Shown: piece by piece, positions 22,300-33,399 of the stretch
Layout of the letters: each line of letters opens with the position of its first letter
How positions within the stretch are numbered: the first letter of the stretch is position 1
Assembly: GCA_905221605.1 (NCBI GenBank)
Contig: CAJNDS010002057.1
Coordinates: 134,087 to 198,086 of the forward strand
Length of the DNA stretch: 64,000 nt
From: Symbiodinium natans
Lineage: Eukaryota; Sar; Dinophyceae; Suessiales; Symbiodiniaceae
Direction of reading: 5' to 3'
Translations under genes and position numbers: made by a program
Notes under the pieces: generated by a model
What the model saw: only the letters and a program-made list of their open reading frames with translations
Told to the model about the DNA's origin: nothing
Database searches by the model: none

Positions 22300-24660
22300 T
22301 GGACTTGCTTTACACTTCACCTCGCAACCTGGCTTCTCCTTAAAGGCGCAGGAAACGCCGTAAACACCCATGGTGTTTCATAGCTCCAGAGTGGTGCTCA
22401 TGTTGCTCTTAAGGCATGTTTTTTTTGCCGGGGCCCGGAGATCGACTACTAGAAGTTGGTAGTTGATTCTGTGCTTGAACGGAGACCAAAGCACAAGCTG
22501 AACAGGGCAGGCACAGCACCTTACCTTTCCAGACTGCAGCGGTGTGCTGCTCACCTGGGTGTAGTCTGAGTTCTGGACAGGGACCCAGTTTTGGCCTATT
22601 TTCTGTCAAGCGGCTGCAATATCATGAAGGGCCACACGTTCCAAGCTGATGCAGTTGTTTGATGGACATGAACAGTGAGTAGAGGTGATTGGCACACTAG
22701 GATTGTGAGTAAGTACCGTCAGTAAGAAGAAGCTAGTGAGGAAAACCCTATATTGGTAAGCTGGACTGTGGGCTTACGAGGTCTTGGCCCCTCCGGCCCA
22801 TCAAGAGTCCTGGAGAACTGATTATTCATACCCAAAAAAGACAAGCACGGCAGAAGGGTGGTTTTGAACCTCTAGACTCAAAGGTGCTGGGCTGTCCTTA
22901 CTTAGCGCATTTTACGCCTGGCCTGAAGGCGGAAGACTGACTTGGTACCGTGCTTTTGAAGACAATAAGGCCCAAAGTGCTGAACTGTCCCTCTATTCTA
23001 AGCCTGGCTACCCAAAACGTGCTGAAGCGTCTAGAAACCAAGTCTCCAATAGGAAGTGTGCTTGTAGGTTTTCTCAGGGGTAGTACGTCACTTTTTTGGT
23101 ATCCAATCACCTAAATGTAGGGACAGGACAACACTCCTAACGTAGCAGTTTCCGCACGACTGCAGAAGTGCGGAGGTACCAACATAAATCGTTGTACCGT
23201 CCTGTATTTCAACTGATTAGACAAAACTATCTTGGATTCCATGCCAACTAGGATGTCACCTCCATCAGGGCTCCATCTGAAACACTTGGATCCCATCAAA
23301 AGCCGAATTTTATCCACTAAGAACAACACTGCAGAGCTCCAATTAGACACTTGTCTCAAGTAGATCTCTACTAAACGGCCCCCCCCCCCTTAATAGAAAA
23401 CTGAAATGTGTTTTTATTATTAGGCCGAGGTGTTTATCTAGATGTCATGGTTGGGTCCAGAGGGTTTAGGGTCTAACTAGGCTGGGAAGGGAGGGAAGGG
23501 AGCTTCAGGATGTTGGATGGCCTGCGGGCTTTGGGGAGCCCTGAACCCCTCCTAAGTGGGAAAAGGGTTTAAAAGGTGGCAGGATTTTCCGGAAAGTGTT
23601 TTCACAAGTAGGGGGGCGTTTAGTAAACGGGGGAAGGGAGTACTTTATTCACATACTTTTCACATACAAATGAAGATGGCGTTCCGTGTAAAGCTAGTTC
23701 TCTTCAAGCTTACAGGTTTGCATGTCAATCTGGCTCAGCATTATGACAGGATCCCATTTCATGTCTGTTGGGGTTCACCCCAGCAAACTTACCCCTACTT
23801 ACCGCCTTTTGGCTTCTATCTCAGTCTATCTCAGCATCCCATTTCAGTTAGGATAGCTGAGTTAAGGGTCAAGCAAGCCCATCTACTTCATTTAGAGAGC
23901 TCTATACGGACTGGAAATAGGACTCTAGCTCAAGCAGGAACGGATTTCCGCCAGGGCCTTAGCTTGACTGCACTTCGATTTTGCCTAGGGCTCTACAGTA
24001 CTTTTCAGAGGAGGATAGGACCGTACATTCGCATCGGCCGTGAGGATTGAGAGGTTCCCTGTGCGACTGCCCGATTCCCCTCCAAATAAACCCTCGCAAC
24101 AGAAATCAATGATGTAAATGATGCCCAGCACGCTCTACCGCACGTGCCTGTATGGATCGACTGGGAGTTGCGCTGAGGTGGGCGACGCACAGCGTTTAAA
24201 ATCATGATTCGCTTGCAACGAAAGCATCAGGTCCAACATCGGAGTATAGCCCTTTGCCGTCTAGAACTATTGGATCTCAGGGAAGCATGGGAGATTAGCT
24301 TCCTGGGACGAGGGAGACAAAGTGAGAGAAAGATAACATATGTAGCACATACATTTTTCAACAGTAGACACGCAAAAGGTCGGAATTTAGCAACGCCTCT
24401 CGCTAAAGCGCCCGCCTGCGTTGTGGAAGATGGCCCTAGGGGCACCGGACGGTCCAACGTAATGCGGCCTGGAACCCAGCGCAGGATTTGTAGAACCCTC
24501 AGTTCCTTTTTGGATTCAACTCCCAGCTAAATCAGCTAAGCTCCGCGCACGTGCAGCCTCAAGAAGCCTCAGAAATGTCAGGTGAAGTTGATGCATCTTA
24601 GGAAAACCATCGACATCGTTTGGGCACTCAGAGATACAACAGTCATGGACAATGTTGGAA
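22300..24660. other. Gene-poor, relatively AT-rich stretch
   Basis: Composition is plainer and richer in A/T than the flanks, with a poly-C run near 23380 and a 164-codon plus frame (23556-24050) of no recognisable type. It could be a degenerate mobile element or intergenic sequence. No terminal repeats were found by eye. Confidence 0.3.
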
Positions 24661-24665
24661 CAGCC

Positions 24666-25145
24666 TCAAATTTGAAACTTCAGGACTTCCACTGCCATGT
24701 CCGACAAAGCCAACGCGTCGACGTCACAAAGCCAAATCTTAAGAAGGGGTATTGATGTTGATGGTAGTGATGTTGATGCGACAACAGCGCCTGCACATGC
24801 CTGCACTGTCCTCCGTTCACCCTGTTGCTCTGAGAAACTGCAGTTTTCCGGCCCAAAAACTTTAAAGCACATGCATGTTTCCGGCGCTGCAAGCAACCAG
24901 CCGCCCCGAGGCGGCATGATGCATGGTGACTGAGCGTGACCCTTGGCCGAGGCACAATTGTCATCACAGGTGCCCTTGCTTCGTTCGGCCTCCGAGGTTA
25001 ACAACGCTTGCAGGCAGATCAAGAGAATGAGCCAGCCTACGTGAAACAGAAACTCAAAACCTTTGGAACCGCCTAAATCCACTGAGAGGACCTTGCGGAG
25101 CAAAATTCTACAGAGACCCTCTAGAAGATCAGACAATCCGAGCAT
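24666..25145 (-). CDS. Uncharacterised open frame
   Basis: A 159-codon minus frame has a hydrophobic segment (LLICLQALLTSEAER) followed by several cysteines. A plus frame of 78 codons overlaps it. A small secreted or membrane protein is possible, but the evidence is composition only. Confidence 0.25.
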   Translation of the reverse strand: MLGLSDLLEGLCRILLRKVLSVDLGGSKGFEFLFHVGWLILLICLQALLTSEAERSKGTCDDNCASAKGHAQSPCIMPPRGGWLLAAPETCMCFKVFGPENCSFSEQQGERRTVQACAGAVVASTSLPSTSIPLLKIWLCDVDALALSDMAVEVLKFQI

Positions 25146-25588
25146 TCATCATCCACCACCGCTGTTCGAGCAAAAAACGTTTCGTTGCCTCATCAGCCGT
25201 GGTGGCTGCAGCTTTTACCTGCTCAGCTGACACGCCTCAGTTTTCAGGACGCTGGCGTGACATCTGCATTAACCAGTCCATCTGACGTCCGAGGGGAGAA
25301 GATTCTGACAGCACCAAGCTGCTGCCGTCGCGGCTGTTTCCTTGATTTTGCCCGAGGCGTGCAGCCACAGATCCACATGCCACTTGCGATGAGCCAACCG
25401 TGTTGAATTTGACGAAGCCAAGGCACGTCTAAGCATGGACATGTGCCGTGGCATGCCCTTCTGTTGCAAGTTCGGTTGGGAGACGACACCTCGGCGGAAC
25501 CACATCGCAGCATACGGCACAAACCCGAAACCCTACATTACTGAACTAAACAAAAGCCCCGTTCGCCCACACCCACAGACACACCAAC

Positions 25589-25718
25589 GCACACACACAC
25601 ACAAGCACAAGCACAAGCACAAGCACAAGCACAAGCACAAGCACAAGCACAAGCACAAGCACAAGCACAAGCACAAGCACAAGCACAAGCACAAGCACAA
25701 GCACAAGCACAAGCACAC
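25589..25718. repeat. (ACAAGC)n hexanucleotide array
   Basis: A short AC tract leads into about 19 perfect ACAAGC units. The lysine-histidine and cysteine-alanine frames over it are artefacts. Confidence 0.95.
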
Positions 25719-26839
25719 AAAACAAAAATGTACCGAACCAAGAAGCGCTTCATCATCCCGCCGTCTGGCTTTCCAGACCCAGACACGTCTAGGGCCTTCC
25801 GCTTCGTCGACATAATTCAACACTCTCCAACCACAGTAGGGTCTTCGGGATTGCTCTAAAGCCTACACCAAGACAATGAGCCAAAAAACCCAGCTTCTGA
25901 GTATCCCCACTGGATCGACATCATGGAATCTGGGATGTTTTAGGAGGTCTGGCTCCGGCCTTGTGAGCCCTTTCACTGGTGAAGGGGCTTCGCGAGCTCA
26001 TGCCCTTGGAGTCTGCCGGAGTGCGAACCAGCCTCAAAGGAAACAAAAAAACACCGTGAAGCCTAGTCGTCGTAGCCCTTTTGTAGACTCCGCACATGGA
26101 GGTCTGCAGCAAATGCTAGTCTGTCAAGCAGTGCCGAGGAGCTGTTGCTGAAAGTTGCGGCTGAAGTCGCACAGCATGCGATACCTTTCCTCACAGCGCC
26201 ATATCAAGCAACCACCAAGCTTCTCAGTACAAATGCCGCATGCCGTGCAGAACCTGTTTTTTGGTCTGACATGCTAAGAATCCGCTCCAACCACCGCACA
26301 TGCTGAATTTTAACCACGTGCCAAATCCCAACCGCGTTCCCGTAGCCCCACTGCGCTGCTTGTGAATAGCCATGATAAACCCGCTCAAGCAGCCAACGTG
26401 TGCGCAAACATACTCTGAAATTCCAAACTATCGACTTGAAAGCTGCAGCCCAGTCTCGGCATGGCGGCTGTTGAAAAATCCCCAGGATGGTGGCTGGAGC
26501 TTGCCTGGGGCATTGTTAGTTTAAATTTAAACCCATGCTCGGGAGGTCGGTGCGAAATGAAGCCCAAACAGCACACACTGAGCACACTCGGACAGCTTGC
26601 GAGCACAGCTTGGTTCTGGGAATTGCCCAAGTAACTGAGGCAATCGCCGTCAGCTATCCCTCTCAGTTCTGACTCATGCACGAGGCAGATTCCTCAGATA
26701 GAAAGTGTCGGCCTCTGCCTCTAAACTGAACCTCTTCACAAGCAAACGTTACCTCGTACGCAGAAGCACATGCAAGCACATGCATCGCAAAAGCGTGCCT
26801 GCTGTTGTTGCTGTCGCGGAGGCGGTTGGGTGTCAAAGT

Positions 26840-27040
26840 GAAAAAGTTCCGAAGCTTTCAAGCTCAAAACTCCAAAGTTCCAAGGCTTAGACATCCGCAA
26901 CTCCAAAGCTCCACAATTCCAGAATCCCGAAAGCTTTCGGAACAGCAACGGAGTTCTGCAACTTTGTGCAATTACACGTTTGAATTTTGGAATACGTGGG
27001 TCAAAAACTTGTGGAGTGTTTGGAACTTTGGAACTCCAGA
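26840..27040. repeat. Degenerate repeats of an AACTCCAAAG-like unit
   Basis: Related copies such as AACTCCAAAGTTCC and AACTCCAAAGCTCC occur in direct order. Inverted versions (GGAACTTTGGAACTCC) follow near 27020. The cluster has no gene context. Confidence 0.5.
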
Positions 27041-27399
27041 CCTACCACCTGCATGATTCCAAAAACCACGCAATGGCACATAATGTTCTAGCAACAACTC
27101 ATGAAACCATCGCAGCCTTTCAAAAGCATGGAGATACCGAAAGACATGGCAAGCCACTGATGCATGAATGTTTTCTGCTCCCTGTATTCGTTGATATCGA
27201 TTTCGCCTCCGTGCTGTATCTGTTTTCATCTTTTAATTGTGCCTTCCCTAAACAGCATTCGTGATCAGTGGGAACGGAAATGTGCCGAAGCCTTCGGCCG
27301 AAGGTGTCTAGGTTGTGAGAACAGGCACCCACTTCGTCGACAGGGACCACCACTTCGCCGAGGCCATGGGTGTTTCGGGCTACCGGCTAGCGTAAAACA

Positions 27400-28140
27400 T
27401 CCTTAAACAGAAGTGAACCCTTTCTCTGGAAGGGGGCGTGGCGTTGTGGGCATAGGTCAAAGTTGAGGGTTTCGGGTTTCCTCACCTCTAATCCCCTCCC
27501 CAAATAGCTTGAGCCGTTTACCTGGAAGCCTTTTTACCTGGCCTTTTCTTGGGGTATTTTTGTAGGTGAGAGGTGTGTGGGAGCAGACCCCCCTCTCCGG
27601 GAACCGTTAAAATTATCGTGACACACCACCGTGTTTCTACACTCCCTACGAGAACCCTAAAAAACAACATCTTTTGCATGTTCCTTCCTGGGTTTTATAT
27701 CACATAGACGAACATACAGCACAACTCGTCAGGAGACTAGAGATTTGCTGTGTCCAGATCTGTGAAGGGTTTGGACCTGAACGTGGGCAGTGACCTGGGA
27801 GGTCCCCATAGGTCCCCCACCTCGGAATAACACATCATGCGAAGTTTTTCTGCGTGTTGAGGCTTTTGGGGCACGGGTCGAGAACTGAACCAAACTTGGA
27901 AAAGAGGAGTCAAAAGGGAACCACTGTGCTTCCTAGACTTTCCTGCAAATCCGAGCAGATTCTTGTCCATCATGTCTTGATGAAACGATGGACGAAGCAT
28001 CGTTGGATTCGTGCATTTCACAAAGGCCTGATCAGGAAAACTGGCGTTGGATCCAAAATCCAAGATCCAACGTTCAACCCCAAAACGGTGGATAACTCGG
28101 GGTGCAAGGGCGGTATATAGTATATTGCTGCTTAACAAAC
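27400..28140 (-). other. Stretch with one 133-codon minus frame
   Basis: The frame at 27737-28138 includes KPQHAEKLRMMCYSEVGDLW. It has no domain and no clear exon borders. The sequence from 27410 to 27730 shows nothing supportable. Confidence 0.25.
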
Positions 28141-28707
28141 ATCATCATCGCATGGTCAACCTGCCATGGCTCGAAGCGTTGGTCGCGGTGTTCGCGTCAT
28201 GTCCGTGAACGTGCACGTCTCAAGGCTCCTCGTGGTCGCCGACACCTCACCAGTTTTCGTTTGAGCAGGCGCCGCTAGAAGATTGAGTCTTAGGCTCCTT
28301 AGGTGACCTGCTGCGCTGCCATAACACCAAGCTTGTCGTCCCACCTTCTGCTCATCGGGCAGATGATTTTCAGCCCGTGTGGGCGTCATGATTGTCACGC
28401 AATACCTCGAACCATCAAGAACCGAAGCACAGGGCAAGCTGAGCAAAAGTTGGTACAAGTCACATCAAGTCACATCAAGTTCAAGCCTCCGTAATTTCTG
28501 GCTTTTTGACGGCGCTTGTTCGGAACGGTTCCTTTTTGCCATCCAAGAAGCCAGGTGGACTTAAACAAGTCTGCCCCAGCCGCGCCCAAGGCATTCTGGT
28601 GTACGTAGTTAGGACCGAGCAACGAGCCTTGGTGGCTTGCCGGGTTGTTGACGGTTGTTGTGCGCTTCCCATGTAGAGATTCACAGACATCTAGAGACGT
28701 CTTCAAG

Positions 28708-29960
28708 TCATCTTTCAGACCTCCCGAAGCCTGAAGCCTGGCGGCTCATGGCATTGATGGAGGCTTGAAGGATGTGATAGCGCTCATCTGGCGGCACCCA
28801 TCTCGTGACCAGGCAGTTGTGACCTCGGTGGCTGTCGTGAAGACTGTAGTGCCCAGATGTGGGAGCCACTATGGAAGACAGGCGGGGTAGCTTTGAAGTT
28901 GCAGCTCGGCGGCTTTGCTCGTGACAGCGTCGAGCAGCATCTTTCAATACTCCAACCAAGTGCTCATTGCGGTTCAGAAGTTTGCTGGCTGATACCTTTG
29001 GCAGTCGGACATGACAGCATTGCACAGCTGCGTGAGGGCTAATCGGCCTGAAAGAGCGTCCTCTTCTCGACGCGGCCCAGGTTCAGCAAGTTCTCGGCAG
29101 TGAGCAAGCACCCTGAGCAGAACTTGCCGAAATTTGTTAAAGGCCGCAGTGACTCTGGCAGTCTCGCTGTGCTGCATCTTCAACACTCATGACACCCCCG
29201 AGTACAACAGCTGGATTGAAACCACGCACCTTGGACCAAGTCCTTGGCAGGCAAGAGGTTGATTGGCACTGGCACACAAATCCAAAAGTGCTGGGTCATA
29301 GAGCAGCAGGTGGTAGAGCTGTTGGGATGCAAGATTGCAAATGCGAAATCATCAACAGCGGGTCAACAGTGAATCAAGGATGCACCCTCTTTTCCCAAGA
29401 TTCCAGTTCAAGTTCGTCTGCAGGGCACAGAACTTGCCTCCTGCAAGAGTGGCGTAACTCAGTGCCGAAGTGAAGTGCCTCTGCCCTAGCAGCCCTAGCA
29501 TTGCTGAGCGTTTCAGCCTGGAGTGGACGCTGCGTCGCCACCTGCGCCAGGTCACGCCGCTTCCGGCAGCATGCGAAGTTTGATGTGCTGGGCTGGCAAG
29601 CACATGTCTAGCACATGCCTGCTCCACAAAGCCGCCAAGACCTGGAAGGAATTCTGTGACGAAAATAGTGGATACCATGGATTGGCATTGGACCTGACTC
29701 TCAGCAGAACGGACTTGTTTCGACTCAAAGGGTTCTTGGGTTTAGGGCCTGTTTAGGGTTTCGGGAAACAGCCTCGACTATCCGCAGGATCAGCAGCACC
29801 ACCGCTGGGTGCTTAGCCACGCTGCGGAACACCTCGTGGCAGAACAAGAATGCTCACCCTGCGGCAGGCCATCTGTACGTCCTTGCCTTCTTGATGTAGT
29901 CGCCGGCCTCATGAGACAAAAGAACTTGCAGCAACTCTCGCTGACTACTTCATGCAAGCG
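28708..29960 (-). CDS. Uncharacterised helical protein, exon fragments
   Basis: Two minus-strand patches look coding. Near 29940-29880, after an AG acceptor, the reading is ELLQVLLSHEAGDYIKK, followed by a GC donor. At 29186-28974 the frame contains FNKFRQVLLRVLAHCRELAE and LALTQLCNAVMSDCQ. A further frame (28708-29025) may follow after an intron. The leucine and charge pattern suggests a helical-repeat protein. The order of the patches fits one minus-strand gene, but splicing is not resolved. Confidence 0.4.
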
Positions 29961-30236
29961 TCAACCTTTGCGATTGGCAAATCTGTGGAACTCCTTCAAA
30001 GCCGTGGTGCTTTCAGGCTGGACATCTGCGACGGCATGGCGACGAGGATGGGTCTACGGCCCTAGGAGTCGATGAATGTGGCTTGGCTCAATGAAGTTGG
30101 CGCTTCTGAGTTTCTGCAGTCAGTATCTGCTGAAAACACCGCGTGGCAATCCTAGCGGACTGAGCTTTCAGAAATCGATGGCTGATGCGGTACATGGGCT
30201 CCAACACACCGGGACTCACAACAGTCCACTAGCTGA

Positions 30237-31205
30237 CTAGCTGTACCCGTACCCACTAGAAAGTGACTTGAAAGACCTGTGCCTGCACGCGCTGCACTTT
30301 TTTAGGCCCAGGTCTGCTCCGCCTGTATTTTGTACGACACACAGACAGTACAGACAGACTGGGTATTCCTGGGTGCACCCAATGGAATAGTTATATATAT
30401 ATATATGCGGAAAGAAAGCTCGGCTTGCGACGAAAGCTTTCAAGCTCCGCTGCCTTGTTTTGGCCTTGAAACGATTGTACGTCGCAGGATGTCGCAGGGC
30501 TGCTGCAAGCTCTGAAGTGGGAAGGGACGCATTTGCTGCAGGTGCTTGCACCACCGAGTGCTGGACAAGTGACGAGCTCAAGCCTCTTCCTGCCCAAGCT
30601 GAGTAGTCTGCATAGCTCGCAAAGACTGGAATGTTCACTTGGAAAGGGCTTGCAAACCTTCCCCTGATTCCCCCCAACCTAAGCAGCACAGCGAGCTGCG
30701 AGGAGGTTGTTGCTTCACGTTGCGGTTCCGCCTCCTTGGGAACTGAGGCCGTGATTTGTGCGACTCCTTTTGCCCGCATTACATCCTGTAAATACAGGTG
30801 GGTTTGGACACCCGTTGCTTGAAGGAGGATGCTAAGAGCAAGAGAATCATGTGTCCGAAAGCATGGCTTCAACACAACACAAAGCCCAGGCCCATGCCAG
30901 AGCTTGAGCCTGTGCTCCATATCGACTTTGCAGAAGTGTCCTGCGCTTCGCGAGAAAACCGAGCGGAGTCTATGCTGCTTTCTCACCGAGCCGCATGAGC
31001 CACAAGTGCTGAGCAATGGTGCCACTTGTGTACGCGAGCCGCTCCTGGCGCTCTGCACAGCCTGCAAAGTGGGCGGCCGAGAGGACAGGACCTGGATGCA
31101 GCACAGAAGATTGCAGTGCAGACTGCCTAGACAGCCAGCGAAATCGATCTGAATGCGGACGGGGAGGTCCACTATTGAGATGTCTCTCTGCACTGGGACT
31201 CTCAT
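30237..31205 (-). CDS. Long open frame of unknown function
   Basis: An uninterrupted 322-codon minus frame lies just downstream of the channel gene. Composition is rich in S, R and A, without recognisable motifs, and part crosses a TA microsatellite (30392-30405), where it reads IYIYN. It may be a chance frame in 3' flanking sequence. Confidence 0.25.
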   Translation of the reverse strand: MRVPVQRDISIVDLPVRIQIDFAGCLGSLHCNLLCCIQVLSSRPPTLQAVQSARSGSRTQVAPLLSTCGSCGSVRKQHRLRSVFSRSAGHFCKVDMEHRLKLWHGPGLCVVLKPCFRTHDSLALSILLQATGVQTHLYLQDVMRAKGVAQITASVPKEAEPQREATTSSQLAVLLRLGGIRGRFASPFQVNIPVFASYADYSAWAGRGLSSSLVQHSVVQAPAANASLPTSELAAALRHPATYNRFKAKTRQRSLKAFVASRAFFPHIYIYNYSIGCTQEYPVCLYCLCVVQNTGGADLGLKKCSACRHRSFKSLSSGYGYS

Positions 31206-31448
31206 GGTGACATGTTTCAGTCAACTTTTCCAAGGCGTCAGGCGTCGGGCTCTGTCACTGAAGGACTCAGCCAAAAAATCCTGGACATGCTGAATTCTCT
31301 CAGAGCACATCTCGGGCCATACTTCCCCCCAGGCTTTTGTGGCAAAAATGGACCCTTCTTAAGGTCGGCGTGCCAGAAAAAGGGGGGGGGGGATGACCCA
31401 GCCTCCGAACATGGCAGGGGGTGGGTACGTCTCGGCCTGGGCAATTTG

Positions 31449-33355
31449 CTAGGAATCTTGATCTTTGCCCAGGCGAGTCGTCTGAATTCTCTTGAAGGAA
31501 GAGTTGTCAAATACATGCTGCACCGATGCGACGGGGTTTCCCGTCAGCGCGTGCAAAACCTCCTGAAAAAGAACTTCCAGCTTTGTCTCGATGCGCCAGA
31601 TGTCCAAAGCCTTGGCGCTTCCCCTAAGACGTTGTGCGCCGTCTATGAACTCCGTGAAGGTAATTTGGCCGTCACCATTGTCGAGAAACCTGAGTTGCGC
31701 TTTGAACCCTCGTCAAGTATCTTACGATGAAGTTGAAGAGGGACTCCTTTGCAAAGAAAAAAGATAGGAACTGTGCACATCTATCCCAAGTCGCAACCGA
31801 GAAACTCAAACAATGACAGCAAATCATGAAACTGGCTCATCCAGAACTTGAGCTTGGGAGACTGGACCAACTTGGAGAACTCATCATAGTTTATTAAGCC
31901 ATCTCCCGACTCGTCCACTGTCTGGAATAGAGTCTTGACCCGTCTGCCGTAGATTGCCATCTCTCGCTCTTTCTGCTTGAACGCAATCTCTTCGTCTGAA
32001 TTCGCGGTCTTCAAAGTTTGTTGGACGAAGACGGCGTTCACTACATTCAGTATGGAGAAGCCGAACACGCAACGGTATAGCAGGAAAAACACGGAGAACC
32101 ACTCACTGATGTCTTCCACAAGCACTCTGCAGGGAGTTCCCCAATTTGCAAACAAGGTTTCAAACATGGTGAGCATGGTCCGTGAGAAAGTGCCAAAATA
32201 CTGAAAGACTTCTTGTCGAAGCTCGATGGGGTGAACAGGGTTGGCAATGAAATCTCGGCACAGTGTGCTTACCACCATGCCGGCCACGCACTGCAACACA
32301 AAGAGTAGGCACATGCTCCAGAATAGCATGTTGACGCTGCCGGTTACGCACTTGATCAGCAACTGCAAAGATGCCATCACACTCGACATGGTTATCATGC
32401 GTATGGGCCGTGCTAGCTTACCAATCCGCAGCAGGCGTAATAGCGCCAGGTTGACTGGCAATGCCTGCGAAAACAACAACGCAACTTGTACTCCAGAAGC
32501 TAAACTCACCACGGTGTCAATGTAATTGCTCCACACCTTCCAGAAGTCACTCTTGAACACATACATTCGCACAAGAACATCCAACGCGAAGAACACAGAG
32601 AACATCACATCTCCCAGTACGAAGACAGTGTCTACCAAAGCTCTGTCCTGCTCCTGTACTAATGGGCTCACCACAAGTCCAATTGAATAGCCAGCCATAG
32701 ACCCGTAGATCTGTAGCTCCATGGCCATCCAAAAGACGTTCAAGCAAAGCATTGCTGCAATGATCACTTCGAAAGTCGTTGACTGCAGCCGCACTTTCCA
32801 TCTGTTGGACGGGGTCGTGGAGACCGTACTGCCGGATTCAAGTGTCCCCTCGGGATCCAACAGATCAGCATGGAAAGACTTCTCGCTCTCCATCTTCATG
32901 TCCAGCGCTTCCAGAATTTGAGAAGCATGCATCTTGCGCTTGCCTTGGTTCTTCTGGTTCTTCGGCAGCCTGGTCTTCTCGGCCTGCGGCATCCGCCGCG
33001 CAGCCTCCGATGTCCAAGATGCCTCAGAAGTCCAAGTCAGATCTTCCAAGGCTTCGATGGCACCAGTGGCAATCTCCGCGTTCAGCTTCAACAGCATAGC
33101 CTGCAATTGGTCGACTCGCATGTCTCGGTCCAGTAATTCTGCCCGATGCTGCTGTGAAATTTTATCCAGAAGCGATTGGAAGGCCACAGAGACACTAGAA
33201 TGACTGCAGAAGCTGTTGTGACGATCATCATGGCTTCCTTCTGCAGATGACCCTGCAGGAACTCGATCCCCTGCCAAGCCAGGTTCAGAAGGCTGGTGAG
33301 GCTTCAAGTCCAACAAACTATCAAAAGGATACCTTGGCGCTGTCGCGGCACTCAT
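31449..33355 (-). CDS. One-domain voltage-gated cation channel with EF-hands
   Basis: Exon 1 is 33355-31806 and exon 2 is 31689-31449, together 1,791 nt (596 residues plus stop). Residues about 55-95 form a coiled coil. One ion-transport domain follows: S1 near 193-218, S2 243-267, S3 279-297 and an S4 sensor at 304-320 with R307, R310, K313, R316 and R319 at every third position. S5 is near 333-365, the pore loop near 389-412 (TLFANWGTP) and S6 near 420-445. A good EF-hand loop (DESGDGLINYDE, 481-492) is followed by a second loop with Leu at position 1 (519-530), formed across the exon junction. Single-domain channels of this kind are abundant in dinoflagellates and probably assemble as tetramers; Na+ versus Ca2+ preference cannot be read here. 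The splice restores the EF-hand, which supports the model. Confidence 0.88.
31690..31805 (-). other. Introner-like intron of the channel gene
   Basis: A 116-bp GT-AG intron. The 8-mer GTTTCTCG is present at the intron start and again at the start of exon 2. Just inside, the ends carry an imperfect inverted repeat (GTTGCGACTTG against CAAAGCGCAAC). Target-site-like duplication plus inverted ends is the signature of intron-generating transposons. Confidence 0.65.
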
Positions 33356-33399
33356 GGCTAGAGGCTCGAAGCTGCTACAAACTCTCTGGCTAAGGCCTC

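Noticed and set aside
31212-31730. 172-codon plus-strand frame
   Set aside because: Antisense of channel exon 2, whose EF-hand reading is far more specific.
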